Source: Whitmania pigra (taxonomy: Eukaryota > Annelida > Clitellata > Hirudinida > Haemopidae). From it: a DNA stretch of 64,000 bases. The DNA lies in assembly GCA_021613335.1 (NCBI GenBank), contig JAJTWR010000026.1, positions 1-64,000 on the forward strand, written 5' to 3'. This document shows, in pieces, positions 15,817-25,697 of this stretch (its first letter is position 1; every line of letters starts with the position of its first letter). The position numbers and the translations under genes were made by a program. Below the pieces are notes generated by a model. It was not told where the DNA came from and did not search any database. It was given only the letters and a program-made list of their open reading frames with translations.

Positions 15817-16995
15817 ATGGCAACCAGTGAATCATCCGATTTACCCGATTTACCCGATTTATCTGATTACTACAGAGATGGAAGTTGGACTGACGTAGAG
15901 TTTAAGGTTGAAGATAGAATTTTCAAAGCACACAAATGCATTTTAGCGAAGAGGTCAGACTTTTTCAAGGTTTTGTTTACTCAAACATATTCTAATAACA
16001 AGGTAATCGAGATGAAAGATATGAATGCAGATACATTTGAAACGATTTTGCCTTTTCTTTACGGCGCCATTCCCAATTTTGAAGCCATTGATTTAAAGAT
16101 GATTATTGAAATTTTGGAACTATCATGCTATTTTTTATGCGAAGACTTAACAGGACTTGCTGCAGAATTTTTACTGGAAGTAATCGATTGCAAGAATGTG
16201 CTGCAAATTTTGGAAGTAGCCTCATGTCACTCACTTGAAGAATTAGTAAATGGTTGCAAAATGTTTATATCATCTCACTCGCTTAAACTACTCAAAATCA
16301 AATATTGTATGCATTTGTCGCCAAATGCCTTCAAGGATTTTATTTCTTTAGATTATCTTTATGCTCCAGAAATTGAAATATTTCGTGCAGTGCAAAGGTG
16401 GCTTGAAGTCAATCCAAATGTTGATTCAAAGCAAGAAATTATCAATCAAGTGAGACTAAATAGGATTTCAGGTGACGATATTTTAGAAATCCTTCAATCA
16501 AAGTTGTTCGATGTTTATCGCACTGCTCAAAATAAGCCAATAGTTCAGCTGAATAATTCATTAAGAGGTAGAATCATTGTGAATGCTAACTTATTTGATC
16601 CCGAATTAGTTCGAAATAAGGTGTACAATATAAATACCTACGGATATTCAGAATTCACTGGGGCTATGATAGCTGAATATTTGAAAGTGAAGCATGTAGA
16701 TATTGAGTTGCCAGATCTTTATCTTGTAAACACCATATTATTCGAAACCCGGCATGGACCACTCGAGGTTGTGGTAAAGTGTTGCTGTTCTGCTAAAAAA
16801 AAACGTCTGAGTAATGTGACGCTTGAGAAATTAAAAGATGTGGAGATGGTTTCTTTGAACAAGTACCGTTTGAACTTTCCCGCGCAATTCATAAAATACA
16901 TTGGAATTGTTGGACTGCAAAAAACAGGAGGTAAAATTGTTGAATTCAAGAAAATAAAAATTTTATATTCTTCTAATCAAGAAGAGCATAGATGA
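15817..16995 (+). CDS. BTB-BACK domain protein, BTBD9-like, intronless
   Basis: A single 392-codon frame. The BTB/POZ domain is at about residues 16-90 (DGSWTDVEFKVEDRIFKAHK, then CILAKRSDFFKVLFTQTYS). A BACK domain follows at about 125-240 (EIEIFRAVQRWLEVNP and a VRLNRISGDDILEI-type helix pair). The C-terminal region at about 245-385, ending near FIKYIGIVGLQKTGGKIVEF, resembles the discoidin (F5/8C)-like part of BTBD9. Such proteins often act as adaptors, including for cullin-3 ubiquitin ligases; that role is inferred here. BTBD9 normally has two C-terminal discoidin-like domains and more residues, so this is a shorter relative. The absence of introns suggests a retrocopy or a lineage-specific expansion. 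A decayed sister copy starts about 450 bp downstream. The start at 15817 precedes the BTB domain by a short acidic DLPDLPDLSD leader. Confidence 0.88.
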   Translation: MATSESSDLPDLPDLSDYYRDGSWTDVEFKVEDRIFKAHKCILAKRSDFFKVLFTQTYSNNKVIEMKDMNADTFETILPFLYGAIPNFEAIDLKMIIEILELSCYFLCEDLTGLAAEFLLEVIDCKNVLQILEVASCHSLEELVNGCKMFISSHSLKLLKIKYCMHLSPNAFKDFISLDYLYAPEIEIFRAVQRWLEVNPNVDSKQEIINQVRLNRISGDDILEILQSKLFDVYRTAQNKPIVQLNNSLRGRIIVNANLFDPELVRNKVYNINTYGYSEFTGAMIAEYLKVKHVDIELPDLYLVNTILFETRHGPLEVVVKCCCSAKKKRLSNVTLEKLKDVEMVSLNKYRLNFPAQFIKYIGIVGLQKTGGKIVEFKKIKILYSSNQEEHR

Positions 16996-17429
16996 CTGTG
17001 ATATTTCAAATAAATTACACGTCTTACAAGTACTTACAAGTACTTACAAGTCTGCCTGAAAAAAATTGAGATTTTACTCATGAAGATCAGCAATGATTCT
17101 AAGTTTTTCATATAAATTACAATTTGTTATTATTTTATTATTACAATTTGTAATAAAAAAAGTTTTGTAAAATAAAAAAGTTAATTCATGTTTTAATATT
17201 TGAGAAATAATGTATTTTTATTTAGTAATATTTTATTTTAATTTATATTTGTTTAATTTTTTTTTTAAATATTTAAAATTTAGCATTATTTAAAATTATA
17301 ATCATTTAATAAATAATCATGAATTCCTTAAAAACATTATAAAGATGATAATAGATTTTGCAAAGCACTAGTGTCAAATTAGGCAAGTAGTTAAAAAAGC
17401 ATTTTCGATAGATTTCAAGAAAATGGAAA
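16996..17429. other. Spacer between the two BTBD9-like copies
   Basis: AT-rich; includes a short repeat of ACAAGTACTT just after the stop. No gene seen. Confidence 0.5.
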
Positions 17430-18235
17430 AGTGGAAAAATGGAAAAACTAAAACTTATGATTACAAAATTCTTCAGAATTTAAGTGATCTCTTTAGAAAT
17501 AGAAAATAGACCGATGTGAAGTTTGATGTTAAAGACAATTTTTGAAGTTCACAAATGTATTGTGGGACAGAGGTCAGAGTTTTTCAAAGTTATGTTTTCT
17601 GAAACTTATTCTGAGAAAGATCAGGATGCAATCGAGCTGAAAGACATCAATGCATTTACCTTCGAGACACTTTTAGCATTAATTTATGGCCCTCCAAATG
17701 GATTTTGATAGAGTTATTTTACAAAGTCCAAACTATTTCCTAAGTGATGACTTAATAGCACTTTCACTCGAAACATTGACAACCGCTTGCATAATAATGT
17801 TCATATCACCTAAGTTTGCACTGTTCTGCTATAAACACTATTTACGTTTGTAACCAAAAGTTTTCAAAGAATTTATTTCTTCGGATTGTCTTGATGTTTC
17901 TTGCAATATTTCGTGCAGTACAGAAATGGCTTGAGGTCAATCCAGATATTGATTCAAAGCAAGACATCATAAATCAAGTGAGACTAAACAGGATTTCGGA
18001 TGATGAAATACTTGAAATCCAACAGTCAAAACTGTTCGACTTTGATCCCTTATGATACAGCACAGAAATTGGGAAAGAGGAAAACTCATTGTAAATGTTA
18101 ACATGTAGGACAGCATATATACTGAAGTTAAAAAAACGTCCTTTAGGAGAGGATTTTGCCAAGATGAAACATTTTTAAATATCAGCTAGAAACGTTTTAT
18201 TCTGTGAACACCTTGTTATTGGAAACGCGACCAGG
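17430..18235 (+). pseudogene. BTBD9-like pseudogene, 5' part
   Basis: Closely similar to the intact gene upstream: FEVHKCIVGQRSEFFKVMFS (BTB), and the BACK stretch AIFRAVQKWLEVNPDIDSKQ, then DEILEIQQSKLFD. The frame is broken several times (a stop just before TDVKFDVK, a lost segment in the middle, a stop after LFDFDPL). Homology continues up to GGAAACGCGACCAGG at 18221-18235, where a transposon boundary cuts it. The rest is found at 24090. Confidence 0.9.
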
Positions 18236-19098
18236 GGCACTCCTTCATAATAGCCCGGTGACAAAATAACCCAGGACAAAATAGCGGTAAAATTGGTTCA
18301 TTGGGGATTTGTTACATGCTCACATGACACATGCTCAAAGGAACCTTCGTGACTTAATGAGTGTCTGGTAAATTATCTTTGTGCAGATGGCACATGTTGA
18401 TTGTCAATCGATAATTTATATTAAATACCAACTTGAAAAGTCCATGTAAAGTGAGGAAATAGCCAGAATCCTAATCAGCTAGAAACTAATCCTAATCCTA
18501 TTTAAATCCCATCTTAAAAAACACATTCTATCCACCTGTTGAACCTGTTATCCACATTTCCACCTTATCATTCATTTTATTATCCTGGTTTTTTCCTCGT
18601 TGATTACATCGCTTATTCATTATTCCGATTATTCATCGTCTCTCAGTTGTTGCCATTAATTTTCACCTGTCGTTACCATTAGAAATTTATATATATGCAA
18701 AGACCCTTTCAAACGCCCCTTTAAATTTGTCAAATTGAAACAACCTATCCCCTAGACGGGAATTAATTCCCTTGGGATAGTTCATTAATGAATTTGTGAA
18801 TCTTTTTTTGGTGTGATTTTTTTTTTGGCTATTTGAATATAGTTTTTTGAAAATAAACGAATTCAAACCTGAAAAAAATTCCCTGATACCAATTAAACTC
18901 AAAACAGTCATAAAAGCATTCAAACTACTAACTTCGAATTAAATTTGGAATCAGTTATCGGTTAATGTATTCAAATCAACAAAACTTTTTTAAATATATT
19001 TACGGGGCTATTTTGTCGCCGGGCTATCTTGACGGGGCTATTTTGTCGGGGCTGTTTCGACGGGGCTGATTTGTTCTGGGCTATTTTGATGGGTCACC
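18236..19098. mobile_element. 863-bp segment with both ends of the modular-TIR family
   Basis: The left end is shared with the 5.8-kb insertion. The right arm (19002-19098) consists of GGGGCTATTTTGTC-type modules and ends GATGGGTCACC. What follows (GTTGTGTTG) does not match the left flank GCGACCAGG. A SINE cut near its B-box follows directly. The simplest reading is that a second element inserted in a SINE inside the first one, and recombination between the two left ends removed the intervening DNA. Confidence 0.6.
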
Positions 19099-19210
19099 GT
19101 TGTGTTGCAGCCTGCAATGCCACGAGCGCCCTTGGGAAGAAGAAGCGTATGAATGGTTACAAGAAGCGCCTCTGCATAAGGCGCTAAATAAATAAAGTAC
19201 AATTATAATT
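19099..19210 (+). mobile_element. Partial tRNA-derived SINE, copy 3
   Basis: Starts at the B-box end (GTGTTGCAGCCTGCAATGCC) and carries the family's 3' part (CGAGCGCCCTTGGGAAG, then AAGGCGCTAAATAAA). Its 5' half is missing, replaced by the transposon end at 19098. Confidence 0.75.
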
Positions 19211-19869
19211 ACAATGAAAAATGATTGCGAGTTTATTAGAAAACTTCGCATAGCGAAAAGGTGGCTGCAATGCGCTCATGATGTTGAATTAATGCAATAA
19301 AATATATTTTTGGGAATTGTAGAATAAGTCATCAATCGAGTGATATTAGGATGGAGTTTTATTAAGGGTTTTGATTTTTAAAACTATTTTTGGCTTTTAT
19401 ATTTTAAGAAATAATTTTCTATATTGGCTATATGCCAATGTTTTAAATTTATATTAACACTTCTAACATTTAATTTTTTTAATAGAATGTACTTTGGATT
19501 ATCACCACTGTAATTCCCAATATCACAATATTTGTAATGTATGTCCATTACTATTTCACTCTAAATTTTCACATAACTGTAAAAGCCATAGATGAAACTA
19601 AGTGTACGACCTGGTAAATTTTTTAAAATAAATAAATCCTCAAATAATTCTAATTTCATAAACAATAAACTGATATGATTTTGTTAAATATGTAATGTTG
19701 GGTTTTTGAAGCTACCAATGCTGACAGATTCATTATTTCATCACTTTTCTGTTTATTAACATAACATAACAATTATTTATCTTCACAATTTATCTGTACT
19801 GTGTCATGAAATAATTGTTTTTCAAGTTTCCCGAAGCTTTTTATAATTTACAATCATGCCCTCTAGTAG
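19211..19869. other. No recognisable gene
   Basis: AT-rich sequence inside the composite insertion. Positions 19805-19890 resemble 31415-31505 (shared CCCGAAG.., GCCCTCTAGT and AACTGTTCAGG), probably the 3' end of a LINE or another repeat. Confidence 0.45.
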
Positions 19870-19877
19870 AAGCACTT

Positions 19878-20072
19878 TTAGAAAAACTGTTCAGGCAAAA
19901 GGCCTTCCCTTCCCGATAAAATTTTGAATGCCTCAATGAGGTCCCCTCTATTACTTCTCTTTTCCAGAGTCGTTAATTTGCATCTATTTAATCTTTCCTC
20001 GTAACTCAGCTTTCTAAAACCTTCTATCAACCTGCAATTATTACAAAGTTTATTTATCACACTTTGAATCAT
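19878..20072 (-). pseudogene. Non-LTR retrotransposon RT C-terminal fragment
   Basis: A 64-codon frame with the conserved thumb-region pattern of CR1/L2-type LINE polymerases (FRKLSYEERLNRCKLTTLEK, then RSNRGDLIEAFKILSG). Only this region survives. The same region recurs at 15440-15600. Confidence 0.8.
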
Positions 20073-20351
20073 TAGAAGCCATTAAATGTTATTAGACACG
20101 AAAAGGCACTGCCTTCCAGCCCAAAGAAGTTATTTGATTTAAATGCTCTCAAAATCTTTCATGCAAGTTTACCATGAATATTGAGAGTAGACTCAGTATT
20201 GAAAGTTTGTGCCTTTCTCTTTCTCTTTAAGTGCTTTTAAATTGTAAATGTAAAGAAATTCCTTAAGTTTTGGGATGCATCAATTTTATTCCATCAAATC
20301 AAAATAACCAAAATAAGCCCAAAAATTTACGTTCAAGACACAACTTAAAGT

Positions 20352-21221
20352 TCAAAGAGCACGGATCAACGACAGCAGCAACAAGGCTCCAATCCACAGT
20401 ACATTGAGCGGGCAGAGGCTGCTTCCTGAAGAAGTAGTGCATTCAGTGGTGATATCGATGGTTTTGGAAGGCTCGGTTATAGTCGCATTCGAGATCGGCT
20501 CAGGCTTCGTAACGACGCTGACTTCGATTGTTGAAGGCTCGGGTGTAGTCGCATTCGAGATTGACTCAGGCTTCGTTACGGCGCTGACTTCGGTTGTTGA
20601 AGGTTCGGCTACACTAGCATTTGAGATCGGCTCGGGTATAGTCGCATTCGAGATCGGCTCGGGCTTCGTAACGACGCTGACTTCGGTTGTTGAAGGCTCG
20701 GGTGTAGTCGCATTCGAGATCGACTCAGGCTTCGTAACGACGCTGACTTCGGTTGTTGAAGGCTCGGCTGCAGTAGCATTTGAGATCGGCTCGGTTATAG
20801 TCGTATTCGAGATCGGATCAGGCTTCGTAACGACGCTGACTTCGGAGGTTGTTGAAGGCTCGGGTATAGTCGCATTCGAGATCGGCTCTGGCTTCTTAAC
20901 GACGCTGACTTCGGTTGTTGAAGGCTCGGCTACAGTAGCATTCGAGATCGTCTCGGGTGTAGTCGCATTTGAGATCGGCTCTGGCTTCGTAACGACGCTG
21001 ACTTCGGGGGTTGTGGAAGCCTCTGGTTTAGGAGTGGTTGTGCGACGGCCAGGTTCGGTTTTTGTGGTTGTCATTGGTTTAGGGATTGTTGAGCTATACC
21101 GAGGTTCAGTTGATGTAGTTTCGGCGTCAGGGTCAAGTTCAAGGAAACTTTCAGGGAAAATAGAGTTTTGCTCCTGATCGTTGATGTCAAGTTTATCGAT
21201 GGATTTGCTTTGCACTTCCAT
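20352..21221 (-). CDS. Mucin-like Thr/Ser/Pro repeat protein with hydrophobic C-terminus
   Basis: A 289-codon frame. An acidic N-terminal part (to about residue 40) leads into Thr/Pro-rich sequence. About eight imperfect repeats of EPSTTEVSVVTKPEPISNAT follow, each with an Asn-Ala-Thr glycosylation sequon, alternating with shorter EPISNAT units. The end, CPLNVLWIGALLLLSLIRAL, fits a GPI-attachment signal or a single membrane anchor. This is the make-up of a heavily glycosylated surface protein. No signal peptide is present in this frame. The ATG at 21221 follows an acceptor-like TTACATTCAG, so an upstream exon may supply one. The gene lies inside the 5.8-kb transposon-bounded insertion, and its GC content is higher than the surroundings. 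The opposite strand is open for 257 codons because of the repeats, which I treat as a shadow. Confidence 0.65.
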   Translation of the reverse strand: MEVQSKSIDKLDINDQEQNSIFPESFLELDPDAETTSTEPRYSSTIPKPMTTTKTEPGRRTTTPKPEASTTPEVSVVTKPEPISNATTPETISNATVAEPSTTEVSVVKKPEPISNATIPEPSTTSEVSVVTKPDPISNTTITEPISNATAAEPSTTEVSVVTKPESISNATTPEPSTTEVSVVTKPEPISNATIPEPISNASVAEPSTTEVSAVTKPESISNATTPEPSTIEVSVVTKPEPISNATITEPSKTIDITTECTTSSGSSLCPLNVLWIGALLLLSLIRAL

Positions 21222-21763
21222 TGTGAGAACTGAATGTAATTTTGAAAATTGTTTGTTGCATACTACACCACATCATTTATAGCAAAAGTTACTTCATTAA
21301 CTGAAGAATCTGGCTATACTCGGAGTAATTATAAATAGCAATCAATAAAAACTTCCATTGAATATACAAATATATATATATTTTTTTTGTATCATTTATA
21401 CCTTATATATTACATAACACTTTATACGTTGCTCTCACACTTTAAGTATGATATTTGTTTATTCTTAATTGCTTCAAAGTTGTTCAAAACTTAGCACAAT
21501 ATAAGAGATGCATAAAATTTTTCAAACGTACATAAATAAAATTCATAATTATAGAAACTTCGTTTATCGAGGCAATCTGTTATTTCTAAAATCACATAGC
21601 CAATTACAATGCTTGAATAAGGTGACTGACAAACATTTGCTCTTCATTTATTAGATGCATTTTAATGTAATGATTTTATCATTTGATTGTAATTAAAAAG
21701 TATATAATATAAATATCTTCCTTTTTTTCGATAACCTCTTCAGTTTATCTTTCGGATCAATGG
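21222..21763. other. No recognisable gene
   Basis: AT-rich sequence upstream of the mucin-like ORF. A signal-peptide exon was looked for on the minus strand and not identified. Confidence 0.45.
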
Positions 21764-21772
21764 CTATCGGCT

Positions 21773-22747
21773 GGTGACCCGTCATAACTGCCCGGCGACA
21801 GAATAGCCCCGACAAAACAGCCCCGTCAAAACAGCCCGGCGTCAAAATAGCTCAAGACAAAACAGCCCCGACAAAACCGCCCCGACAAAACAGCCCCGTC
21901 GAAACAGCCCGGCGTCAAAATAGCCCAGGACGGAAAAATCCCGTCAAAATGGCCCCGTCAAAATAGCCCCGACAAAATAGCCCGGCGACAACATAGCCCA
22001 GGACAAAACAACCCGGCGACAAAATAGCTCAAAGTATTTTTTAAAAATGTTGTGAAACTGAATCAAAATTTAATTCGAAATTAGTGGCTTGAATGCTTTG
22101 ATCGTTTTGAGTATTGTTTGTTGTTATTATTGTTCTCCAGAAGTTTAATTTGCGTAGTCTTCCTTATTCAAATTTGTATCTGGCTTACAAATTTGTGTTG
22201 ACATTATCCTCACAAGTTGCTTGTGAGGGGTCGTTTTCAAAATTGAAATACGTTTTGAACAGATTAAGAAATTTTCTGAACCAGTCAATTCTACTATCAT
22301 TCATGCTGATGTCTTGTGAGAAAGACTCTTTTCCAAGAATCAATAACAATGAAATCATTGATGTTTTAGCATCGACTAGTGAAACGATGAAAAAGCTGTT
22401 ATAATAGTTAATAGTGAATAGAAATTTTAGACTCTAGTGTTTCTTATGTTTAAGTTGATCAAACTAGGAGTTAAATAAAAGTTCCCGGGCCGGTTTTTTA
22501 AGCCAGTACGACCCTGGTGACAGGGCTGTTTTGACGGGGCTATTTTGTCGGGGCTATTTTGACGGGGCCATTTTGACGGGATTTTCCCGTCCTGGGCTAT
22601 TTTGACGCCGGGCTGTTTCGACGGGGCTGTTTTGTCGGGGCGGTTTTGTCGGGGCTGTTTTGTCTTGAGCTATTTTGACGCCGGGCTGTTTTGACGGGGC
22701 TGTTTTGTCGGGGCTATTCTGTCGCCGGGCTGTTATGACGGGGTGCC
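21773..22747. mobile_element. 975-bp nested copy of the modular-TIR hAT-like element
   Basis: Starts GGTGACCCGTCATAACTGCC and ends GGGCTGTTATGACGGGGTGCC in complement. It is flanked by the 9-bp direct repeat CTATCGGCT (21764-21772, 22748-22756). The two arms (21773-22030 and about 22515-22747) are inverted copies of each other. Each consists of about fifteen units of the type GACAAAACAGCCCC / GTCAAAATAGCCCG in nearly the same order. The middle retains the hAT dimerisation domain and nothing else of the transposase. Confidence 0.9.
22114..22404 (+). pseudogene. hAT transposase dimerisation domain in the modular-TIR element
   Basis: Frame ending in TAA at 22404. Conserved hATC features: SSQVACEGSFSKLKYVLNRL, LNQSILLSFMLMSCEKDSF, then a C-terminal tail. 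The DNA-binding finger and catalytic core are missing. The same stretch recurs, about as well preserved, at 49500-49758. Confidence 0.88.
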
Positions 22748-22779
22748 CTATCGGCTTTCATGTCATTCTTAATTATGGC

Positions 22780-23010
22780 TTCTAACTTATTCCAGCTGCC
22801 ATCACCATAGTAGAAAAACCTACTTCCTATATTTCCTAAACTTCCTATGTAAGTACAATAATCATCTCAACTTGCTACGCAACCAGCTTCTAACTTTTGT
22901 GATATGAGCTTATTCCAGCTGCCAATACCATAGTAGAATAAACTTACTTTCTAAACTTCCTATGTAAGTACACAATAATCATCTCAACTTGCTACGCAAC
23001 GAACGTTAAT
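22780..23010. repeat. Tandem duplication of about 105 bp
   Basis: Two adjacent copies of a segment that includes CTTATTCCAGCTGCCA, ACCATAGTAGAA, TTCCTATGTAAGTAC and ATCATCTCAACTTGCTACGC, with small differences. Confidence 0.85.
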
Positions 23011-23549
23011 AAACAACTCCAACATCTGAACTTACGGCAAACAAGCAAGAACAAGATCGACATCAGAAACCTGGCCATTGTCGTTGACGAGATTCTTGAA
23101 AATCTGTCCGTAAAATAAATTAGAACGTTAATTGAAAATATAACTTATTACAAGTAGCATTCAATAAAATTTTGTAGCTGAAAGTCTCGCTACTTCAATT
23201 GACTGTCACAACTTAGTTTTAGACTCAATAAGGCCTTAAGTTTACATATTTGTGTGATGACTATTCACATTCAAAAATATTTCTAAATAATCATCTACTT
23301 TATCTACTTAGAAAGTTGCTTGGTAGTTTTTAATATGTAATCATTATAACGCTAAACATTACTTCGGCCTATTGCAAAAACGAAGATATTGTTGCTCTTA
23401 TCACTAAGTACTTCACCTACCTGCAACGACGTTCAGGAAAACTTCCGAATAGAAGCGATGTCTGACGACTTTTAAAAGGTCCTGCCACTCTGTCCACGTA
23501 TGCAGCAACGTGTATCAATCAACGTGTGAACTCAAATTAGAATATCATA

Positions 23550-23765
23550 ACCATCACCACCGCCGCCACCATCATCATCATCAGGAGGCTTTTTAATGGC
23601 GGAGCAGACTAACGTAGGCAGTAACGTATCGAAATCAATATAATAACTCGATAACTGTAATTAGATCTAATTAATATCATCATCGTCATCACCATCATCA
23701 TCATCATCACCATCATCAACATCATCATCAACATCACCATCATCATCAACATCATCATCGTCAGT
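23550..23765. repeat. CAT/CAC/CAA trinucleotide-rich tract
   Basis: Two clusters of CATCAT/CACCAT/CAACAT iterations. No supported exon. Confidence 0.8.
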
Positions 23766-23960
23766 CTTCATCCCCGCCATTGTCATCTACGCCATTGTCA
23801 TTCGACGCAAACGGGCAAACGGGCCTAGTTTCTCTTCTGCTCTTAAAACTTTTTATTCCAGAGAAACAACTTTTCAGAAAATACTTTAATATATTTAAAA
23901 CTTTTATTTAGATGGTTTGCAATTTTAGTATTCAACTCACAAATTTTTTTTAAATACATT

Positions 23961-24080
23961 GACGGGGCTGTTTTGACGGGATTTTTTCGTCCTGATCTAT
24001 TTTGTCACCGGGCTATAATGACGGGGCTGTCTTGACGGGGCAATTTTGACCCCGTTATGGGGCTGTTATGACGGGTCACC
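23961..24080. mobile_element. Right arm of the 5.8-kb insertion
   Basis: GGGGCTGTTTTGAC-type modules ending GACGGGTCACC. The AT-rich junction before it (TTTTTTTTAAATACATTGACG) matches the junction before the right arm at 19002, showing the same family. Confidence 0.85.
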
Positions 24081-24089
24081 GCGACCAGG

Positions 24090-24290
24090 ACATGGCGAGG
24101 TTGTGATTAAGTGTTGCTATTCTGATAAAGAGATACATCTGTTTGATGTGAGCTATGACAAGTTATTAGATGTGGGATGTATTTCTTTGAATAATTACCG
24201 TCTGAACATCCCCAGGACATAAAATACAATGGAATTGTCGGAATGCAAAAAATAGACTGCAAAATCTTTGATTTACAGTATATATAGATT
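24090..24290 (+). pseudogene. BTBD9-like pseudogene, 3' part
   Basis: Continues the copy interrupted at 18235. GAGGTTGTGATTAAGTGTTG, the TTTCTTTGAATAATTACCGT segment and GGAATTGTCGGAATGCAAAA align with the end of the intact BTBD9-like gene. Frameshifts and an early stop are present. Confidence 0.88.
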
Positions 24291-25547
24291 TTATATGCTC
24301 AATGATTTTCATGCTTAAATATTTTATGTCTTTTTATAAAGAGGAGCTGTTGTTGTAGATTCAGTTGTTGCATAATAAATTGATGTTTTGAGCTTTTATG
24401 TGTTTCTATTGTACATTATACGTCTAAATTATGTGTAAAAAAGTCTAAATACAATTATTTTTGTTATTAATTTCGGTCCTAAAAAATGGAGTAGTATGTC
24501 TTTAAAGGTTGTAAAAAATGTCCTAAATTTTAGTTCCCAAATTCCTGTTTGAACGGTGGGTGAGAAATCGTGGGTGAGCATATGGAGAAGACAGAGTTTG
24601 TCGATGGTGTTCCTCAGTGAGCATCGTGATCTTAACTCTACAGGACCTGGAGAACAGTAATTAATTAATTAATTAAAATAACAATAATAATAATAACAAA
24701 ATTATTAATGAGAAATATAGGTATTTATTTGTACTTGTCCAAAATCTCAAAAATTGTCATCGATGCGACTGTTTGAACGAAAGTCGGTTTTAGTTCATTC
24801 ATTTACTGTTGTACAAAATTGAACAATAGTGAACTTTCAGGACTCATCAGCAATGCACCTATCTTCTCATTCATTTCCCATTAAAATTTTATTTGGTCGT
24901 TGCTATAGGAACAGTTATAACTTGTTTCGGTAGTTAGCTGCATACAAAAACGAATCTAAGCCCGTAATGTAAAATGACATTAAACTAACTCAAAGTATGA
25001 AACATCAGCAGGTAATCCAAATTAGCAACAATAAAATAACAGTAACTCAAAATTACAAAATATTCCCGACAAAATTATGTTCTTCCTATCGAGTGGATTT
25101 TAAATTCTGGGACTGTCGAATCACAGGCCTTTGGAAATCTTAACGCTTATATTATTTTGTTTCAAATCAAGAAAGTCGCAAAATTTATTTCTTAAATGTA
25201 AAATCTTAATTTATTTTAATTTTTATTCTTGATGTTTAAGGACCTTTCAAGGAATTCATTTAAACAATGAAAAGACTAATATTGACTCAAATTAAAAATT
25301 AACTTTTCAACAAAAAAAAGTTAAATTGGTTTTAACAAGATCTGGCACCAGTTTTATTTGTTTCGTAACGTTTATTCTGTCATCTCGTTCATCTCGCGTC
25401 GATGATAATGATCTGCTGAGATTAAAAATAGAATGTCCAAAATATTTATTTGTTGCTTTACCATAATTAAGTAGTTATTCAATCACATCAACTAATCACG
25501 ATATGCAGAAACTTTGGGGAATCACTGATCACATCATGAATATTAGT
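24291..25547. other. No recognisable gene
   Basis: AT-rich intergenic DNA. Nothing with exon-like composition was seen on either strand. Confidence 0.5.
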
Positions 25548-25578
25548 CACGTGACCTGGTTATACAAGTCTATATAAG
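25548..25578 (+). promoter_or_regulatory. E-box plus TATA box of a small gene
   Basis: CACGTG at 25548-25553 is followed by TATATAAG at 25571-25578. Transcription would start around 25600, about 100 bp before the ATG at 25698. The spacing is typical of a TATA promoter. Confidence 0.7.
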
Positions 25579-25697
25579 AACACCGATGTTAGCGCATTTG
25601 AAGACGTCTGATACATTGTTTACAAATAAGTTTAAAATCGTGTTAAGTTCATTTTGGTTTAGAAATTGTTTCAAGAATTCCTTCCCACTTGAAAAGG

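Larger units (their letters stand above)
18236..24080. mobile_element. 5.8-kb transposon-bounded insertion (hAT-like family with modular TIRs)
   Basis: Begins GGCACTCCTTCATAATAGCC and ends with the near-complement ATGACGGGTCACC. It is flanked by the 9-bp duplication GCGACCAGG (18227-18235, 24081-24089). It separates the two halves of the BTBD9-like pseudogene, so the empty-site sequence is known. Inside are a second right end at 19098, a partial SINE, a LINE remnant, a mucin-like ORF, a complete nested copy of the same family (21773-22747), a 105-bp tandem duplication and CAT repeats. It is therefore a composite of nested insertions, not one simple element. Confidence 0.8.

Noticed and set aside
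20404..21177. 257-codon plus-strand frame opposite the mucin-like ORF
   Set aside because: Shadow frame. The minus strand has glycosylation sequons, Thr/Pro repeats and a plausible membrane or GPI tail.
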